A stretch of 64,000 bases of DNA from Flagellimonas eckloniae (GCF_001413955.1 NZ_LCTZ01000002.1:124001-188000); one strand, 5' to 3'; numbered from the stretch's first letter, positions 37,826-49,500 are shown. The notes: generated from the sequence alone by a model not told the origin. Program-made: numbers and translations.

Positions 37826-38572
37826 ATGCTCAAGGAAGAACGCCACCAAGTAATATTGAATGAAGTACGCATACACAACAAGGTTTTGTTGGCAGATATA
37901 GCCGAAATTTTAAAGGTTTCACCTGATACAGTACGAAGGGATATCAAAGAATTACACGATGATAATAAACTAAAACGCGTTCATGGTGGTGCAATCTCAT
38001 TGGGTTTTAACCATTATAGCTATGTCAATCGTGAAATTTATTCACTGGAGAAAAAATCCCAGATAGCTGAGAAGGCAGTTACTTTGCTTAAGGATGGGCA
38101 GGTTGTTTTGTTAAGTGGAGGTACCACCAATCTTGAGATTTCCCGTCTTATTCCTCCGCATCTTAAAATAACATGTTTTACACCAAGTTTACCCATTGCA
38201 GTTCAATTATTGCCAAAACCGAATATTGACATAATTTTTATTGGAGGAAAAATTAATAAGGATTCACAAATTACTATTGGCGGCAGTCCTATAGGGGTAT
38301 TATCCGAACTAAAGGCCGATATCTGTTTTTTGGGAGTTAACAGCATACACCCAACTGACGGTGTTACCGAGTTTGATTGGGAGATAGTTCAAGTTAAAAA
38401 GGCAATGATCAAAGCATCCAAAAAAGTGGTGGTTCCGTCTATTTCTGAAAAAATCAATTCTGGACAACGTTATAAAATATGCGATATTGATGCAGTAGAT
38501 CATCTAATCACAGAATTAGATGTGAACGATTCTGTATTAAAGCCTTATGCCAAGAAAATAGATTTAATATAA
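37826..38572 (+). CDS. DeoR/GlpR-family transcriptional regulator (SusCD-side)
   Basis: 248 residues. The N-terminal winged helix has the DeoR signature VLLADIAEILKVSPDTVRRDIKEL; the C-terminal sugar-phosphate sensor domain includes LSGGTTNLEISRLIPP and a DICFLGVNSIHPTDG stretch. DeoR proteins usually repress sugar catabolic genes until a phosphorylated sugar binds. It is divergent from susC and paralogous to the regulator at 40734 (long identical stretches in both domains). MurNAc-6-P or GlcN-6-P would be sensible effectors, as inference. Confidence 0.9.
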   Translation: MLKEERHQVILNEVRIHNKVLLADIAEILKVSPDTVRRDIKELHDDNKLKRVHGGAISLGFNHYSYVNREIYSLEKKSQIAEKAVTLLKDGQVVLLSGGTTNLEISRLIPPHLKITCFTPSLPIAVQLLPKPNIDIIFIGGKINKDSQITIGGSPIGVLSELKADICFLGVNSIHPTDGVTEFDWEIVQVKKAMIKASKKVVVPSISEKINSGQRYKICDIDAVDHLITELDVNDSVLKPYAKKIDLI

Positions 38573-38577
38573 AAAAA

Positions 38578-38603
38578 GAGGCCTTAATCACGGCCTCTTT
38601 TTT
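38578..38603. terminator. Bidirectional terminator between deoR and nagB
   Basis: GAGGCC (38578-38583) pairs with GGCCTC (38592-38597), flanked by an A run on the left and a T run on the right, so it can stop transcription from both convergent genes. Confidence 0.8.
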
Positions 38604-38608
38604 ATGTG

Positions 38609-40552
38609 CTAATTAAATTTATATCTCACAAAACCTTCCATGGCCTCATATTCTGCCATTCCCAATTGGTTATACCTTCTTGCTGTTTCGGTGTTTCGTT
38701 GTTCGGCACGTTGCCAAAATTCACGATCATCATTTCCAGGAAACATTGCGGCATCTTTTTGGGATTGATGTTTAAAAATGGCATTTTTCTTTCGCTCCAT
38801 GTCTTTAGGTCCAATAGGAACCGCCATTTCCATATCAGCGATATCCCATTCTTGCCAAGCACCTCGGTAGAGCCAAAAATAACAATCATCTATCCAGTCA
38901 ACCTTATCGGCAACCAACCTGTCAATGGCCTCATAGATGACCTGAAGGCACACTCGGTGGGTACCATGTGGATCGGAAAGATCTCCTGCTGCAAATATTT
39001 GATGGGGTTTGATCTCGTTTAAAAGATCATAAGTTTTTTGAACATCTTCTGCAGTGTGAGGTTTTTTCTTCACAGCGCCTGTTTCGTAAAAAGGTAAATT
39101 CTGAAAATGGGCGCTTTCCTCTTTCACACCACAATATCTACAGGCAGACAGAGCTTCTCCTTTTCTAATTAACCCTTTTATTTTTTGTATTTCAGGGCTA
39201 TCAATTTGTCCAGGTGATTTTGTTTTCAAAAATTCTCGGACTTCAGAGAATTTTTGCTCGAGCTCTTTATTTCCTTCTTGGATTTCTGTTGCGAAATCAA
39301 GAAATCGAATTACTTCATCATCAAAAACGGCAATGTTTCCTGAAGTCTGATAGGCCACATGTACTTTGTGGCCCTGATCTACCAAACGAAGTAGTGTTCC
39401 TCCCATCGATATTACATCATCATCTGGATGCGGACTGAAAATCAATGAGGTTTTTGGATATGGATCTTTACGCTCAGGTCTTTGGCTATCATCTGCATTG
39501 GGCTTACCTCCAGGCCAACCAGTGATGGTTCGTTGTAATTGGTTGAATACAATAAGGTTGATGTGTTCTGCAGAACCCACTTCGGCTATTAGGCTTCCCA
39601 TTCCATATTCGTTGTAATCTTCGTTGGTAAGTTTTAAAATAGCCTTACTTAATTTTTCAGAAAGCCAAAGAGTTGCTCGTTTAATCAATTTTTCATTCCA
39701 TTGGCATTCGCTCACAAGCCAAGGTGTGTTTATACGTGTAAGTTCAGATGCTGCTGCTTCATCTATTACGAAACTACAATTTGGATGGTTTTGAAGGAAA
39801 GTTGCAGGGACAGATTCTCTAATTGGCCCTTCAACAGCTTCTTTGACTATTATAGACTTTCCTTCCCCCCAAGCCATTAGAATAATTTTTTTTGCTGCCA
39901 TGATGGTTCCCACCCCCATTGTTATCGCTCTGGTGGGTACATTTTCAAGTCCAAAAAAATCACTTGCGGCATCAAGTCGGGTTACGCGGTCAAGTCTTAC
40001 CAATCGGGTTTTGCTTGTCAAGGAAGAACCAGGTTCATTAAAACCAATATGTCCGGTTCTACCAATACCAAGTACCTGGATATCAATTCCACCGGCATCT
40101 TGGATTTTCTTTTCGTAATCATCACAAAACTCACGAACATCTTCCCTATCCAATCTTCCATTTGGAATATTGATATTTTCTTTCTTGATATCGATATGGT
40201 CAAATAGATGTTCGTTCATGAAGCGAACGTAGCTATGAATGGAATCTGCTTCCATGGGGAAATATTCATCCAAATTAAAAGTGATTACATTTTTGAAACT
40301 TAGCCCTTCTTCTTTATGGAATTTTACTAAAAAATCATAGGCTTTGGTTGGGGTGGAACCAGTAGCTAATCCAAGAACGAGCTTTTTTCCTTCTTTTTGT
40401 CGCTGCCTTATAAGATCTGCGATTTCATTTGCTACAAAAAAAGAGGCGTTGTTTGAATTGTTATGTACCGAAGTGTTGATTTTTTCAAATTTTCTGGATT
40501 CTTCGTCCTGTGGAAAGGTGATACTGTTTGGTGATAATACTGTCTTAGCCAT
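38609..40552 (-). CDS. nagB: Glucosamine-6-phosphate deaminase fused to a PIG-L/LmbE-type deacetylase domain
   Basis: 647 residues with two domains. Residues about 30-290 are NagB-like (GLATGSTPTKAYDFL; FNLDEYFPM; GIGRTGHIGFNEPGS), converting GlcN-6-P to Fru-6-P and ammonia. Residues about 370-640 are a PIG-L/LmbE deacetylase-like domain with the zinc motifs SPHPDDDVISMGG and DPHGTHR. The fusion would be able to deacetylate GlcNAc-type substrates and then deaminate the product, though the C-terminal activity is unproven. It is convergent with the first deoR and divergent from the second; TTGCAA repeats overlap its promoter. Confidence 0.92.
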   Translation of the reverse strand: MAKTVLSPNSITFPQDEESRKFEKINTSVHNNSNNASFFVANEIADLIRQRQKEGKKLVLGLATGSTPTKAYDFLVKFHKEEGLSFKNVITFNLDEYFPMEADSIHSYVRFMNEHLFDHIDIKKENINIPNGRLDREDVREFCDDYEKKIQDAGGIDIQVLGIGRTGHIGFNEPGSSLTSKTRLVRLDRVTRLDAASDFFGLENVPTRAITMGVGTIMAAKKIILMAWGEGKSIIVKEAVEGPIRESVPATFLQNHPNCSFVIDEAAASELTRINTPWLVSECQWNEKLIKRATLWLSEKLSKAILKLTNEDYNEYGMGSLIAEVGSAEHINLIVFNQLQRTITGWPGGKPNADDSQRPERKDPYPKTSLIFSPHPDDDVISMGGTLLRLVDQGHKVHVAYQTSGNIAVFDDEVIRFLDFATEIQEGNKELEQKFSEVREFLKTKSPGQIDSPEIQKIKGLIRKGEALSACRYCGVKEESAHFQNLPFYETGAVKKKPHTAEDVQKTYDLLNEIKPHQIFAAGDLSDPHGTHRVCLQVIYEAIDRLVADKVDWIDDCYFWLYRGAWQEWDIADMEMAVPIGPKDMERKKNAIFKHQSQKDAAMFPGNDDREFWQRAEQRNTETARRYNQLGMAEYEAMEGFVRYKFN

Positions 40553-40582
40553 ATGATAAGGAAAAAATTAAATCTAAATGAA

Positions 40583-40651
40583 TTGCAAATGTAATTGCAA
40601 TCTTTTACTTTTTGCTGTTTTATGCAGTTATTTATGCTATTTAATGCTTTT
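40583..40651. promoter_or_regulatory. DeoR operator-like repeats between nagB and the second deoR
   Basis: TTGCAA occurs at 40583 and 40595 (12-bp period), and TTTATGC at 40619 and 40631 (12-bp period), with a related TTAATGC at 40641. The first pair overlaps the nagB -7 box. The motifs resemble the TGCAA array upstream of susC, suggesting a shared regulon. Confidence 0.55.
40586..40593 (-). promoter_or_regulatory. -7 box of nagB
   Basis: On the minus strand TACATTTG matches TAnnTTTG, 33 bp upstream of the nagB ATG. It sits between and partly within the two TTGCAA half-sites, as expected of a repressible promoter. Confidence 0.5.
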
Positions 40652-40704
40652 TTAACATTTTTTTGATTTAAAAACAATAAAAAACGGCAAAATTGGGATT
40701 TTAC

Positions 40705-40712
40705 TATCTTTG
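40705..40712 (+). promoter_or_regulatory. -7 box of the deoR-murQ operon
   Basis: TATCTTTG matches TAnnTTTG exactly and lies 21 bp before the ATG at 40734. The -33 element is unclear. Confidence 0.5.
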
Positions 40713-40733
40713 CTGAATTAGTTACAACCCTAA

Positions 40734-41483
40734 ATGCTTAAAGAAGAACGACAAAAAGCCATATTAAATGAGGTTGCCCTGCACAATAGGGTATTACTTG
40801 CGGATTTAGCAGAGATGTTGGATGTTTCCATTGATACAGCTCGCAGAGATGTGAAGGAACTAGACGCTGAGAATAAGCTCCGTAAAGTACATGGGGGGGC
40901 AATTGCTTTGGGTTTTACACATTCAACAGCCAGAAATACCAATGTTTATGCTCTTGAAGAAAAGAAAAACATCGCTAGAAAGGCAGCAATACTATTGAAG
41001 GAAGGTGGGGTAATATTTATCGATGGTGGTACAACCTGTGTTGAGTTGACCAGGCAAATACCTGACAATATTAAGCTTACTTGTTTTACGCTTAGTCTTC
41101 CCGTAGCCATGGAATTACTGGCAAAGCCCAACGTAAAGGTAATTTTTATAGGAGGGGAAATTTCTCCGGATTCACAAATATCCACAGGACCAAGTACAAT
41201 TCACCAATTGTCTGAAATAAGAGTGGACTATAGTTTTATAGGGACAGGATATGTAGATTCGTTGTTTGGTTTAACAGAATTTGACTGGGATATTGTACAA
41301 GTTAAAAAAGCAGTTATCAATGCTTCCAAAAAAACTGTACTTTTGTCGATATCCGAAAAATTGAATTCCCAGCATCGCTATAAAACCTGTAATATTAATG
41401 CAATCAATACGATGATTACGGAATTGGATCCCAATGATAACCTTTTAAACCTCTTTAGAAATCAAGAGATTCATCTTTTGTAA
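40734..41483 (+). CDS. DeoR/GlpR-family transcriptional regulator (murQ-linked)
   Basis: 249 residues with the same architecture as the regulator at 37826: winged helix VLLADLAEMLDVSIDTARRDVKEL, then a sugar-phosphate sensor (FIDGGTTCVELTRQIP; SLPVAMELLAKPNVKVIFIGGE). Its last base is the first base of the murQ start codon, so the two are cotranslated and its ligand is probably a MurNAc- or GlcNAc-derived phosphosugar. The two DeoR paralogues probably arose by local duplication. Confidence 0.9.
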   Translation: MLKEERQKAILNEVALHNRVLLADLAEMLDVSIDTARRDVKELDAENKLRKVHGGAIALGFTHSTARNTNVYALEEKKNIARKAAILLKEGGVIFIDGGTTCVELTRQIPDNIKLTCFTLSLPVAMELLAKPNVKVIFIGGEISPDSQISTGPSTIHQLSEIRVDYSFIGTGYVDSLFGLTEFDWDIVQVKKAVINASKKTVLLSISEKLNSQHRYKTCNINAINTMITELDPNDNLLNLFRNQEIHLL

Positions 41484-42304
41484 TGAAAGTTAATTATAAG
41501 AAAATTACAGAAACCCCTTCAAATTATGATGATTTGGAGCAAATGGACACAAGTACCATTTTAGAAAGTATTAATAGAGAAGACCAAAAAATAGCTGAAG
41601 CTGTTTCTAGGGTAATTCCACAGATTACGGTTTTGGTAGATATGATTGCCGAACGTTTTATGAGTGGTGGACGCCTTTTTTATATTGGGGCTGGAACAAG
41701 CGGTCGATTAGGAATTTTGGATGCATCAGAGATTCCGCCTACGTTTGGTATGCCTCACAGCAAGGTAATCGGACTTATAGCTGGAGGTGATGTGGCCATA
41801 AGAAAAGCTGTTGAATTTGCTGAAGATAGCACAGAACAGGCATGGAAAGATCTTAAGGAATTCAATGTAAATGAAAAAGATGTTGTAGTAGGGATTGCTG
41901 CTTCAGGTACTACACCATATGTACTAGGGGGAATTCGGGAAGCTAAAAAAAATGGATTGTTAACTGCTGGTATTACCAATAACCCTGGTTCCCCATTGGC
42001 ATCAGAATCTAATATTTCCATAGAAATTGAAGTAGGACCGGAATTTGTTACCGGAAGTACCCGAATGAAAAGTGGAACAAGCCAGAAACTTGTGTTGAAC
42101 ATGATTTCTACCGCCTTAATGATACGAATTGGTAGGGTAAAAGGAAATAAAATGGTCAATATGCAGCTTAGTAATACCAAGTTGGTCGATAGGGGGACGC
42201 GCTACTTGATTGAAGAACTTGGTCTTGACTACAAAGATGCTGAAAAGGCGCTGCTTAAATATGGTTCTGTTAAGAAAGCGGTAGAAGCCCTGAAGACACA
42301 TTAA
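41483..42304 (+). CDS. murQ: N-acetylmuramic acid 6-phosphate etherase
   Basis: 273 residues with the SIS-domain signature GRLFYIGAGTSGRLGILDASE near residue 62, IAASGTTPYVLGG near 138 and the family end VTGSTRMKSGTSQKLVLNM near 190. MurQ removes D-lactate from MurNAc-6-P to give GlcNAc-6-P. Together with AnmK, NagZ-like, AmpG and NagB it completes a muropeptide-to-Fru-6-P path, apart from a separate NagA not seen here (the NagB fusion may replace it). Confidence 0.95.
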   Translation: MKVNYKKITETPSNYDDLEQMDTSTILESINREDQKIAEAVSRVIPQITVLVDMIAERFMSGGRLFYIGAGTSGRLGILDASEIPPTFGMPHSKVIGLIAGGDVAIRKAVEFAEDSTEQAWKDLKEFNVNEKDVVVGIAASGTTPYVLGGIREAKKNGLLTAGITNNPGSPLASESNISIEIEVGPEFVTGSTRMKSGTSQKLVLNMISTALMIRIGRVKGNKMVNMQLSNTKLVDRGTRYLIEELGLDYKDAEKALLKYGSVKKAVEALKTH

Positions 42305-42306
42305 AT

Positions 42307-43425
42307 TTAGTTCGGCTCAAGTCGTACTATGCCCTTGCCTTCAATTCCCACATATATATAACCATCAGGTGCCTGGCGAACGTTTCTAACCCTTCCCATA
42401 CCATTCAATAGTTTTTCCCGATAGACTACCTTGTTATTCTCAAGAACCATTCGTTCCAAATATTGAAAAGCAAGAGACCCCACCAATAAATTTCCTTTCC
42501 AATTAGGGTATTTATCTGAAGTCACAAATGCCATTCCAGAAGGAGCTATTGAGGGAGTCCATTGATGAACAGGTTGTTCCATACCGGATTTTGAAGTCTC
42601 CGATGTAATCTTTGTTCCGCTATAGTTGATTCCGTAAGTAATTACGGGCCATCCATAATTCTTTCCTTTTTCTATAATGTTTATTTCATCACCACCTCGT
42701 GGGCCATGCTCATGTTCCCAAAGTTGTCCAGTTTCTGGATGCATTACCAACCCCTGTGGATTTCGGTGACCGTAGCTGTATATGGCCGTTTTAGCCTTGG
42801 TGTCATTCACAAATGGATTGTCTTTGGGTATGGTGCCATCGTCATGGATTCTATAGATTTTTCCTCCATCCTTTGCAATATTCTGAGGGTTGACATCCCT
42901 ATTTCCTCTGTCACCAAATGAAAAATAGAGGTAGCCCTGATTATCAAATTCCAAACGAGAGCCAAAATGCTGCCCTTTGGTTGTATTTGGAGTTGCTTTA
43001 TAAAGCACTTGTTTCTCCACAAGTGAGTTATTGTCGAGCTTGGCCCGTATTATAGTGGTATTTCCTCCTTTTCCACTTCCACTTGAAGAAGAGTAGGATA
43101 GGTACACCCATCCATTTTCACTATAATTAGGGTGAAGTTCAATATCTAAAAGTCCTCCTTGGCCTCTAACATAAACCTCAGGAACATTCAATATTTTGGT
43201 TGTTCTACCATTTTTATAAAGAAGCACTTCACCAGCCTTTTCAGTGATTAGTATACCTCCATTTGGAAGAAAAGCCATACCCCAGGGATTTTGGATTCCA
43301 TCAACAATAAGTTTGGCCGTAAAGTCAATTTTTTCGGGAATATTAATGCCACTATCCGATTTTTGAGCACAAGATGAGGTGAGCATTACAACGAAAAAAT
43401 AGAGAACAAACGCACTTTTTTTCAT
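42307..43425 (-). CDS. PQQ-dependent sugar dehydrogenase-like lipoprotein
   Basis: 372 residues, lipoprotein signal ending TSSCAQK, then a six-bladed propeller of the soluble glucose/aldose dehydrogenase family: NPWGMAFLPNGGILITEKAG, GGLLDIELHPNY, QLWEHEHGPRGGDEINIIE and RNVRQAPDGYIYVG. Relatives oxidise aldoses with PQQ, but many Bacteroidota members have unknown cofactor use. It is convergent with murQ, 2 bp apart. Confidence 0.87.
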   Translation of the reverse strand: MKKSAFVLYFFVVMLTSSCAQKSDSGINIPEKIDFTAKLIVDGIQNPWGMAFLPNGGILITEKAGEVLLYKNGRTTKILNVPEVYVRGQGGLLDIELHPNYSENGWVYLSYSSSSGSGKGGNTTIIRAKLDNNSLVEKQVLYKATPNTTKGQHFGSRLEFDNQGYLYFSFGDRGNRDVNPQNIAKDGGKIYRIHDDGTIPKDNPFVNDTKAKTAIYSYGHRNPQGLVMHPETGQLWEHEHGPRGGDEINIIEKGKNYGWPVITYGINYSGTKITSETSKSGMEQPVHQWTPSIAPSGMAFVTSDKYPNWKGNLLVGSLAFQYLERMVLENNKVVYREKLLNGMGRVRNVRQAPDGYIYVGIEGKGIVRLEPN

Positions 43426-43572
43426 AATTTCACGTTGAAATAATAGATTTTATAGACGAATTACGACTTTATATAGTCGAAGATAAAGAGAATTATATAA
43501 GATTAGATAATTACTATATAGAATATTTAGGTCCCAAATCCGAACATATTCTACCATAACAAGACTTAACCT

Positions 43573-46500
43573 ATGCTTCCTCAAAAAACAAGGCATTTGC
43601 TATTTGCCGTGTTGCTGGTGTTCATTTCAATATGTTGTTCCACGGTACTAGCAAAAACAGAGGTCAACAAGATACTTGAAACTATTGTATCTGGTACTCC
43701 TCAACCTCATTCTGAAAAAGTTTCGGAAATTTCAACTGTTGATATTTCTTCGGACAAAACCCAGGTTTTTAGTTCCGCTGCTATGTTCATGACCATTATT
43801 CAAGGAGCCAACGAAGAAGTGGTGTGCCCTAATGATGGTAGTACCCTAGCAAAATTTTTCTTGTGCGGTACTAGTGATATTAGAAACCTAACACTTAGTC
43901 AATCCGGTAGTTCGTATGAGTGGCAACAATTAGACCCCAATACTTGTGCACCTACAGTTGTTGATGATTGTCCAACCATTAACGCTGCGTGTACATGGAA
44001 TACAGTGGGAACAGGTGCAACCTATAGTTTGGATTCTGCTGGAGAATTTAGAGTTCGCGTGGATTCTGGACAATACTTCTATTTTAAGTCAACGTTAAAT
44101 CCATTGGATCCACAGTTGATCAATGAAGATATTATCTGTGGAAACCCTGGTAGGGTAGAGGTTACCAATGTACCAGCTGGTTATGAGTATAGCTTGAACA
44201 GTTCAGCTGGACCTTATCAAGATGATCCATTTTTCGATATTGCCACCCCTGGTAATTATATGGTTTGGGCCCGATTAAAAAACGTTTCTGCCAGTGCCTG
44301 TTTATTCCCTTCAAATACCGTAAATGTTCAAAGCCTTGATATTACAGTAGATGTTACCGCTAATGATATTTTATGTAGCAGTGAATTGGGAAGTATCGAT
44401 GTTCAGGTTTCCGGAGTACCTGGTTTTTATACCTATCGTTTGATAAAAAATGGGGTAACGGTGGATACCTTCGGCCCAAATGGATTGGATTCATACACTT
44501 TTGACAATGTTGGCCCAGGTGTATATAGCATTAGAGTAGATACCAATGATTGTTCAGAAACGATAACCACGGATACTGGTGGTGCCATTATTGAAATTGG
44601 AAATGGAATAAGTCCTTTGGATGTTGTGGCTACAGCTTCTGCTAGTTTTGGTTGCGGAGCTACTTCGGTTGATGTGGATTTGACAACCACAGGGGGTACT
44701 GCACCCTATCGTTTTAGTGTAGATGGTGGGGCATTTGGTTCAACATATACTAGTACTACATCTTTTACAGTCACCTCAGCGGCTACCTACGCCATTTTGG
44801 TAGAAGATGCCAATGGTTGCCAGAGAAGTGCCACGGTAAACGTACCTGACATTCCACCTCCAACTTTCAATATCACAGAAGAAGATGCGAATTGCGGAGG
44901 TTCAAATAATGGTAGAATCACTGTAAATGTCACCAATGGTTTTGGATATGAGATAGAATATAGTAACGATAATGGAGCTACCTATCAAACAAGTAATGTG
45001 TTTTCCAATTTGGCTCCTGGTACGTATGATATCGTTTTACGATATGAACAGGATTCCTTCACCTGTAACACATCATCTGTAGTAGGAACAATAGGAACTC
45101 CATCAAATATAAATGCTACAGCCACCCCGGATACAGTACCTACATGTGCAGATGAAAGTGGTGGACAGATTACTATTTCAGGCGTTTCAGGGGGAACTGC
45201 TCCATATGAATATAGTGTTGGAGCTGGGTTTGGTACAAATCCGGTTTTTGCAAGCTTGGGAGTAGGAACGTATACTCCCCTAATACGGGATGCCAATGGG
45301 TGTGTTCAAACTTTACCGGATATTGTCTTCAATGTTCTTGATAAGCCTACGGATATAGCTTTTACCATTTCCAGCTTGGATTGTATCACTACTACGGCTT
45401 CAGTTGCATTAGTGGTAACTGGCGGGACTGGACCTTATAATTATGAAATTATTGCCCCAACAGCTAGTGTTGTTGATAATGGAACAAATAGTACATTTAA
45501 CGGGTTGGGACTTGGAACATACACCTTTAGGGTTACCGATAATGAAGGATGTTCGTATGATGAGAACTACGCGATTACAGATATCAGCTCAATAGGTGTT
45601 CAAGCACAACAAACCAAAGTGGTCACCTGTGTTGGAGATTCTGATGGAGAAGGTCGTTTTTTGGTTGATGGTTTTAATACTACATATAGTTATGATATAG
45701 ACGGAGGAACACCGTTCACGGGTCAAAATAGCGGAATTATACCATTGGCCGGATTGGCAGCAGGAAGTTATGTCATTTCCGTTACAGATGAAGATACCAA
45801 TTGTACGGATACTGCAACTCTTACAATTGAAGAACCTTCAACGGCCTTTGCTATTTCTAGTTTGGACGTGACCGATATGAGTTGTCAAAACGGAAATATT
45901 GGCGCCGTTAGGGTGAATACCGTTGGTGGTTGGGGAGGTAATCGATATACATTGACGCAACCCGATAGTTCTACCAGAGGACCAAAAAATGGAAGTGTTT
46001 TCTCAAACCTTTCCCAAGATGGTTTGTATCAAGTAAGTGTAACAGATGCAAACGGTTGTACCGTAACGGATAGTTTTACGCTTACAACGTTAGAGGCGCC
46101 CACGCTAACATTGGATACAACTGCTTCGGATTTTTGTTACGACAATTTTACTGCAGCTACCTTAGTGGTCAACGCTACTTTGGGTACTGCCCCATATCAA
46201 TATAGGATAAATGGAGGGGCCTTGGGCGCTAGCAATAGTTTTGCTGGCCTTACCCCGGGAAATTATAGTATAGAAGTTGTGGACGCCAATGATTGTAGAG
46301 ATACGGTAACCGCAACAATAGAACCGCAAGTAACTGCATTGGCAACTACCATTCAAGAATTGGATTGTGCTGGTCCTCCTGCACAAATTCAGGTAAATAT
46401 CAGTAATGGATACACTTCAGGAGGTGACTATGATATTTATGAAGTTCAGATTAATGGTGGAGGATATTCATCGGATAACAACAACATTACAGGAAATTCC

Positions 46501-49500
46501 TTTGTCTATAGTATTCCTAATGACGGTTCAATCGTTTCGGACACTACCTACCAATTTTTGATTACGGATAGTGAAGGCTGTACTACTGAATCAAACATTA
46601 TAACTATTACCCCACCTGAAACTATTGCAGGTTCTGTTATTGGTACGGATACGCAATGCGGTGATGCAACCAGTGGAATTGTGGAAGTGGTAGCCGATAC
46701 CTCACAAGGGATTCCACCGTATGAATACAGTAATGATAATGGAGTAACATTTAGTTCCCAAAACATTTTTTCAGGATATGGTCCGGGAACCCATGGTGGT
46801 TTTATGGTTAGGGATAGCAGAGGTTGTGTTAGTCCAGCATACAATGTAACTATCGGTGGTAGTGTGGCATTAGACGCCACAGCTACACCTATTGACGCTG
46901 TGTGTTCTTTAGGAGCCGTAAATGGTTCAGTATCTGTAGCAATTACTGGAGGTAGTGGCGTGGCGCCTTTTGATTATATATTGTTGGACGTAAATGGCGT
47001 TCCTGTAGCATCATCCATGGGAACTCCTAGTCTTACAGCTAATTTCCCTAATCTTCCAGTTGGAAATTATACTATTGTAACAACGGACAGCCAAGGATGC
47101 GAGGATAGGGATGAAGTTGTGGTTGATCAAAACACTTTGGATTTAACTCCTATAGATACACCACCTGCTGTTTGTTCAGGTTCTGCCTTTACTTATAGAG
47201 TACAGGCATCAGGGGGTACTGCCCCCTATGAATTTAGATTGGTAGGTGAACCTGCTTTTAATCCAGCGGATAATACTCCTGGACAAGGGGATATTTATGA
47301 TTTCACTGGTCAGGTAACCTTTGGCGTTACCTACTTCGTTGAGGTAAGGGATGCAAATGGGTGTACTTATATTGAGGAGATAGACCCGATTACGGCAACC
47401 AATCCGGTAACTGTTACGGCAAATTCATCCACGGCATCCTGTAATGTAGCAGGTAGTGGTGGAATTGATTATGAGGTCTCAGGAATTACCTCAAGTCCAG
47501 GAAATTTTACCGTTACCCTTGAAAATACGGATACAGGTGCCATTGAAGCTGGACCAGACACGTATACATCCGAACCCATTCCATTTAATGATACATTCAC
47601 TGGGTTGGCACCCGGAAATTACCAAATAATAGTTACAGATGATGATACAGGCTGTAGTTCCAGTACCTTGGTTTTTATTGGATTTAGTTCACCTTCAATT
47701 GTTGTAGATAATAATGTAGAGGCCACCTGTAATGCTGGAGCCCTTGTAACGGTAAGAGGATTTGGTGGAACCGCACCATTTGGATACGCCTATGTTCCAA
47801 ATGGTGACCCAGCACCTACTGTTTTTGGAACAGATACCACATTTGAAATACCAGGACCTTATCCTTCAGATTATGACTTTTACGTAGAAGATGCCAACGG
47901 ATGTACTGCCTTGACAACGGTTACGGTAACGCAAGAAGCAGGAATCCCAGCACCGGCCATAGACGTTATAAATCAATGTACAGCAACCAGTGGTTATCAA
48001 ATTAATGTGACTGCCCCACTATCTACCGGTTCAGGTCTACCTGAAGAAACCTTTATGTATGATATTGGTAGTGGTTTTCAAAGCAGTGTAAATTTTGTGG
48101 TTCCAAACCCAGGAAGTTATGTGATTACGATACGGGACGGTAATGGATGTACAGCTACTATAGCAGCTGATGTTTTTGATTTCTTTGCCATAACAGCTGA
48201 TGCAACCTCTTTCCCAACGTGTAATGCAGGTGATGGTGAAATAACGGTAAATACTACTGGAGGTAGTGGTAACTTTGAATTTCAACTAAGAGATGCTGGA
48301 ACACTGGCCAATATTGGGCCTGCACAGAGCTCGAATACATTCACAGGTGTATTGCCTGGAGATTATAATATTTTGGTTACCGACTTAAGTTCCAATACAA
48401 CCCCATTATGTACAGATGAGGCTATTGTTAATGTCTCCACAGTTAACACACCTGTTATTACAGCAACACCAAGCACAGAGATTACATGTAATGGAGCCGA
48501 CAACGGTACTATTTCTGTAGAATTACAACCAGGTAGTGATACAGATACTCCTTTAAGTTATATTTTATATGATGGCGCCAGTTCCACTATTATGGCAGGA
48601 CCTCAAGCATCTCCTGTATTCGATGATTTAGCACCAGATACATATCAAGTAGAAGTGGTTTCAGATAGGGGATGTACAGATCGTTCAGGAGATATTCTTA
48701 TTAGTGAGCCAACACTTTTACAGGTTGATGCCATACATACAGAATTCAGTTGTAATCCATCAAGCAACCAATTTAGTACAGCGACCATTACCATTTTTAC
48801 AGATACGAATGGCGATGGTACCGGAACAGCTACGGGAACGGGTCCGTATACATATAGTATGAATGATGGAACGCCACAATTTGATGGTACAAACTTCCAA
48901 ACAAGCAATACTTTTGAAGTTATTGACAATGGAACCAACCAAAGTATTATTCTTACGGCAAGAGATCAGAATGGTTGTGAGGAGATGGCAACGGTAAATA
49001 TAAATACACCTACAGATATTACCTTTAGTTATAGTGTAAGCCCACTAACTTGCGATGCGTCAGGAATCGGTGTAAATCCAGGGTCCATTACAATTATTGT
49101 AAACGAGGGTGCTGGAAACTACGAAGTTGAGATTTTGCCCTTAGGCTCGGAACCTGCCATGAATTCTGGAGGTACTGACCGGGTGGTTTGGCCTATTTCA
49201 ACACCGGGCGATTATATTTTTGCAGTTACTGATATTGGCAATGGAGGATGTTCGTACTTGACTACAACAGTCAATATGCCAGAATACAATAATATTGAAG
49301 CCATAATTGCAGAGGTAAGACCTGTTACTTGTTTTAATGGTAATGATGGAGAAATTAGTTTAGAAATCAATAATTATAGTGGAGCCTACAATTACGAAGT
49401 ATTCTCAAGAGATAACCTTGGGGTTGAAACCACTACAGGTGTAACCGGTAGTTTTGATACCAATGCGCCAATTAATAGTCCAGAAATCATCACTGGGCTT

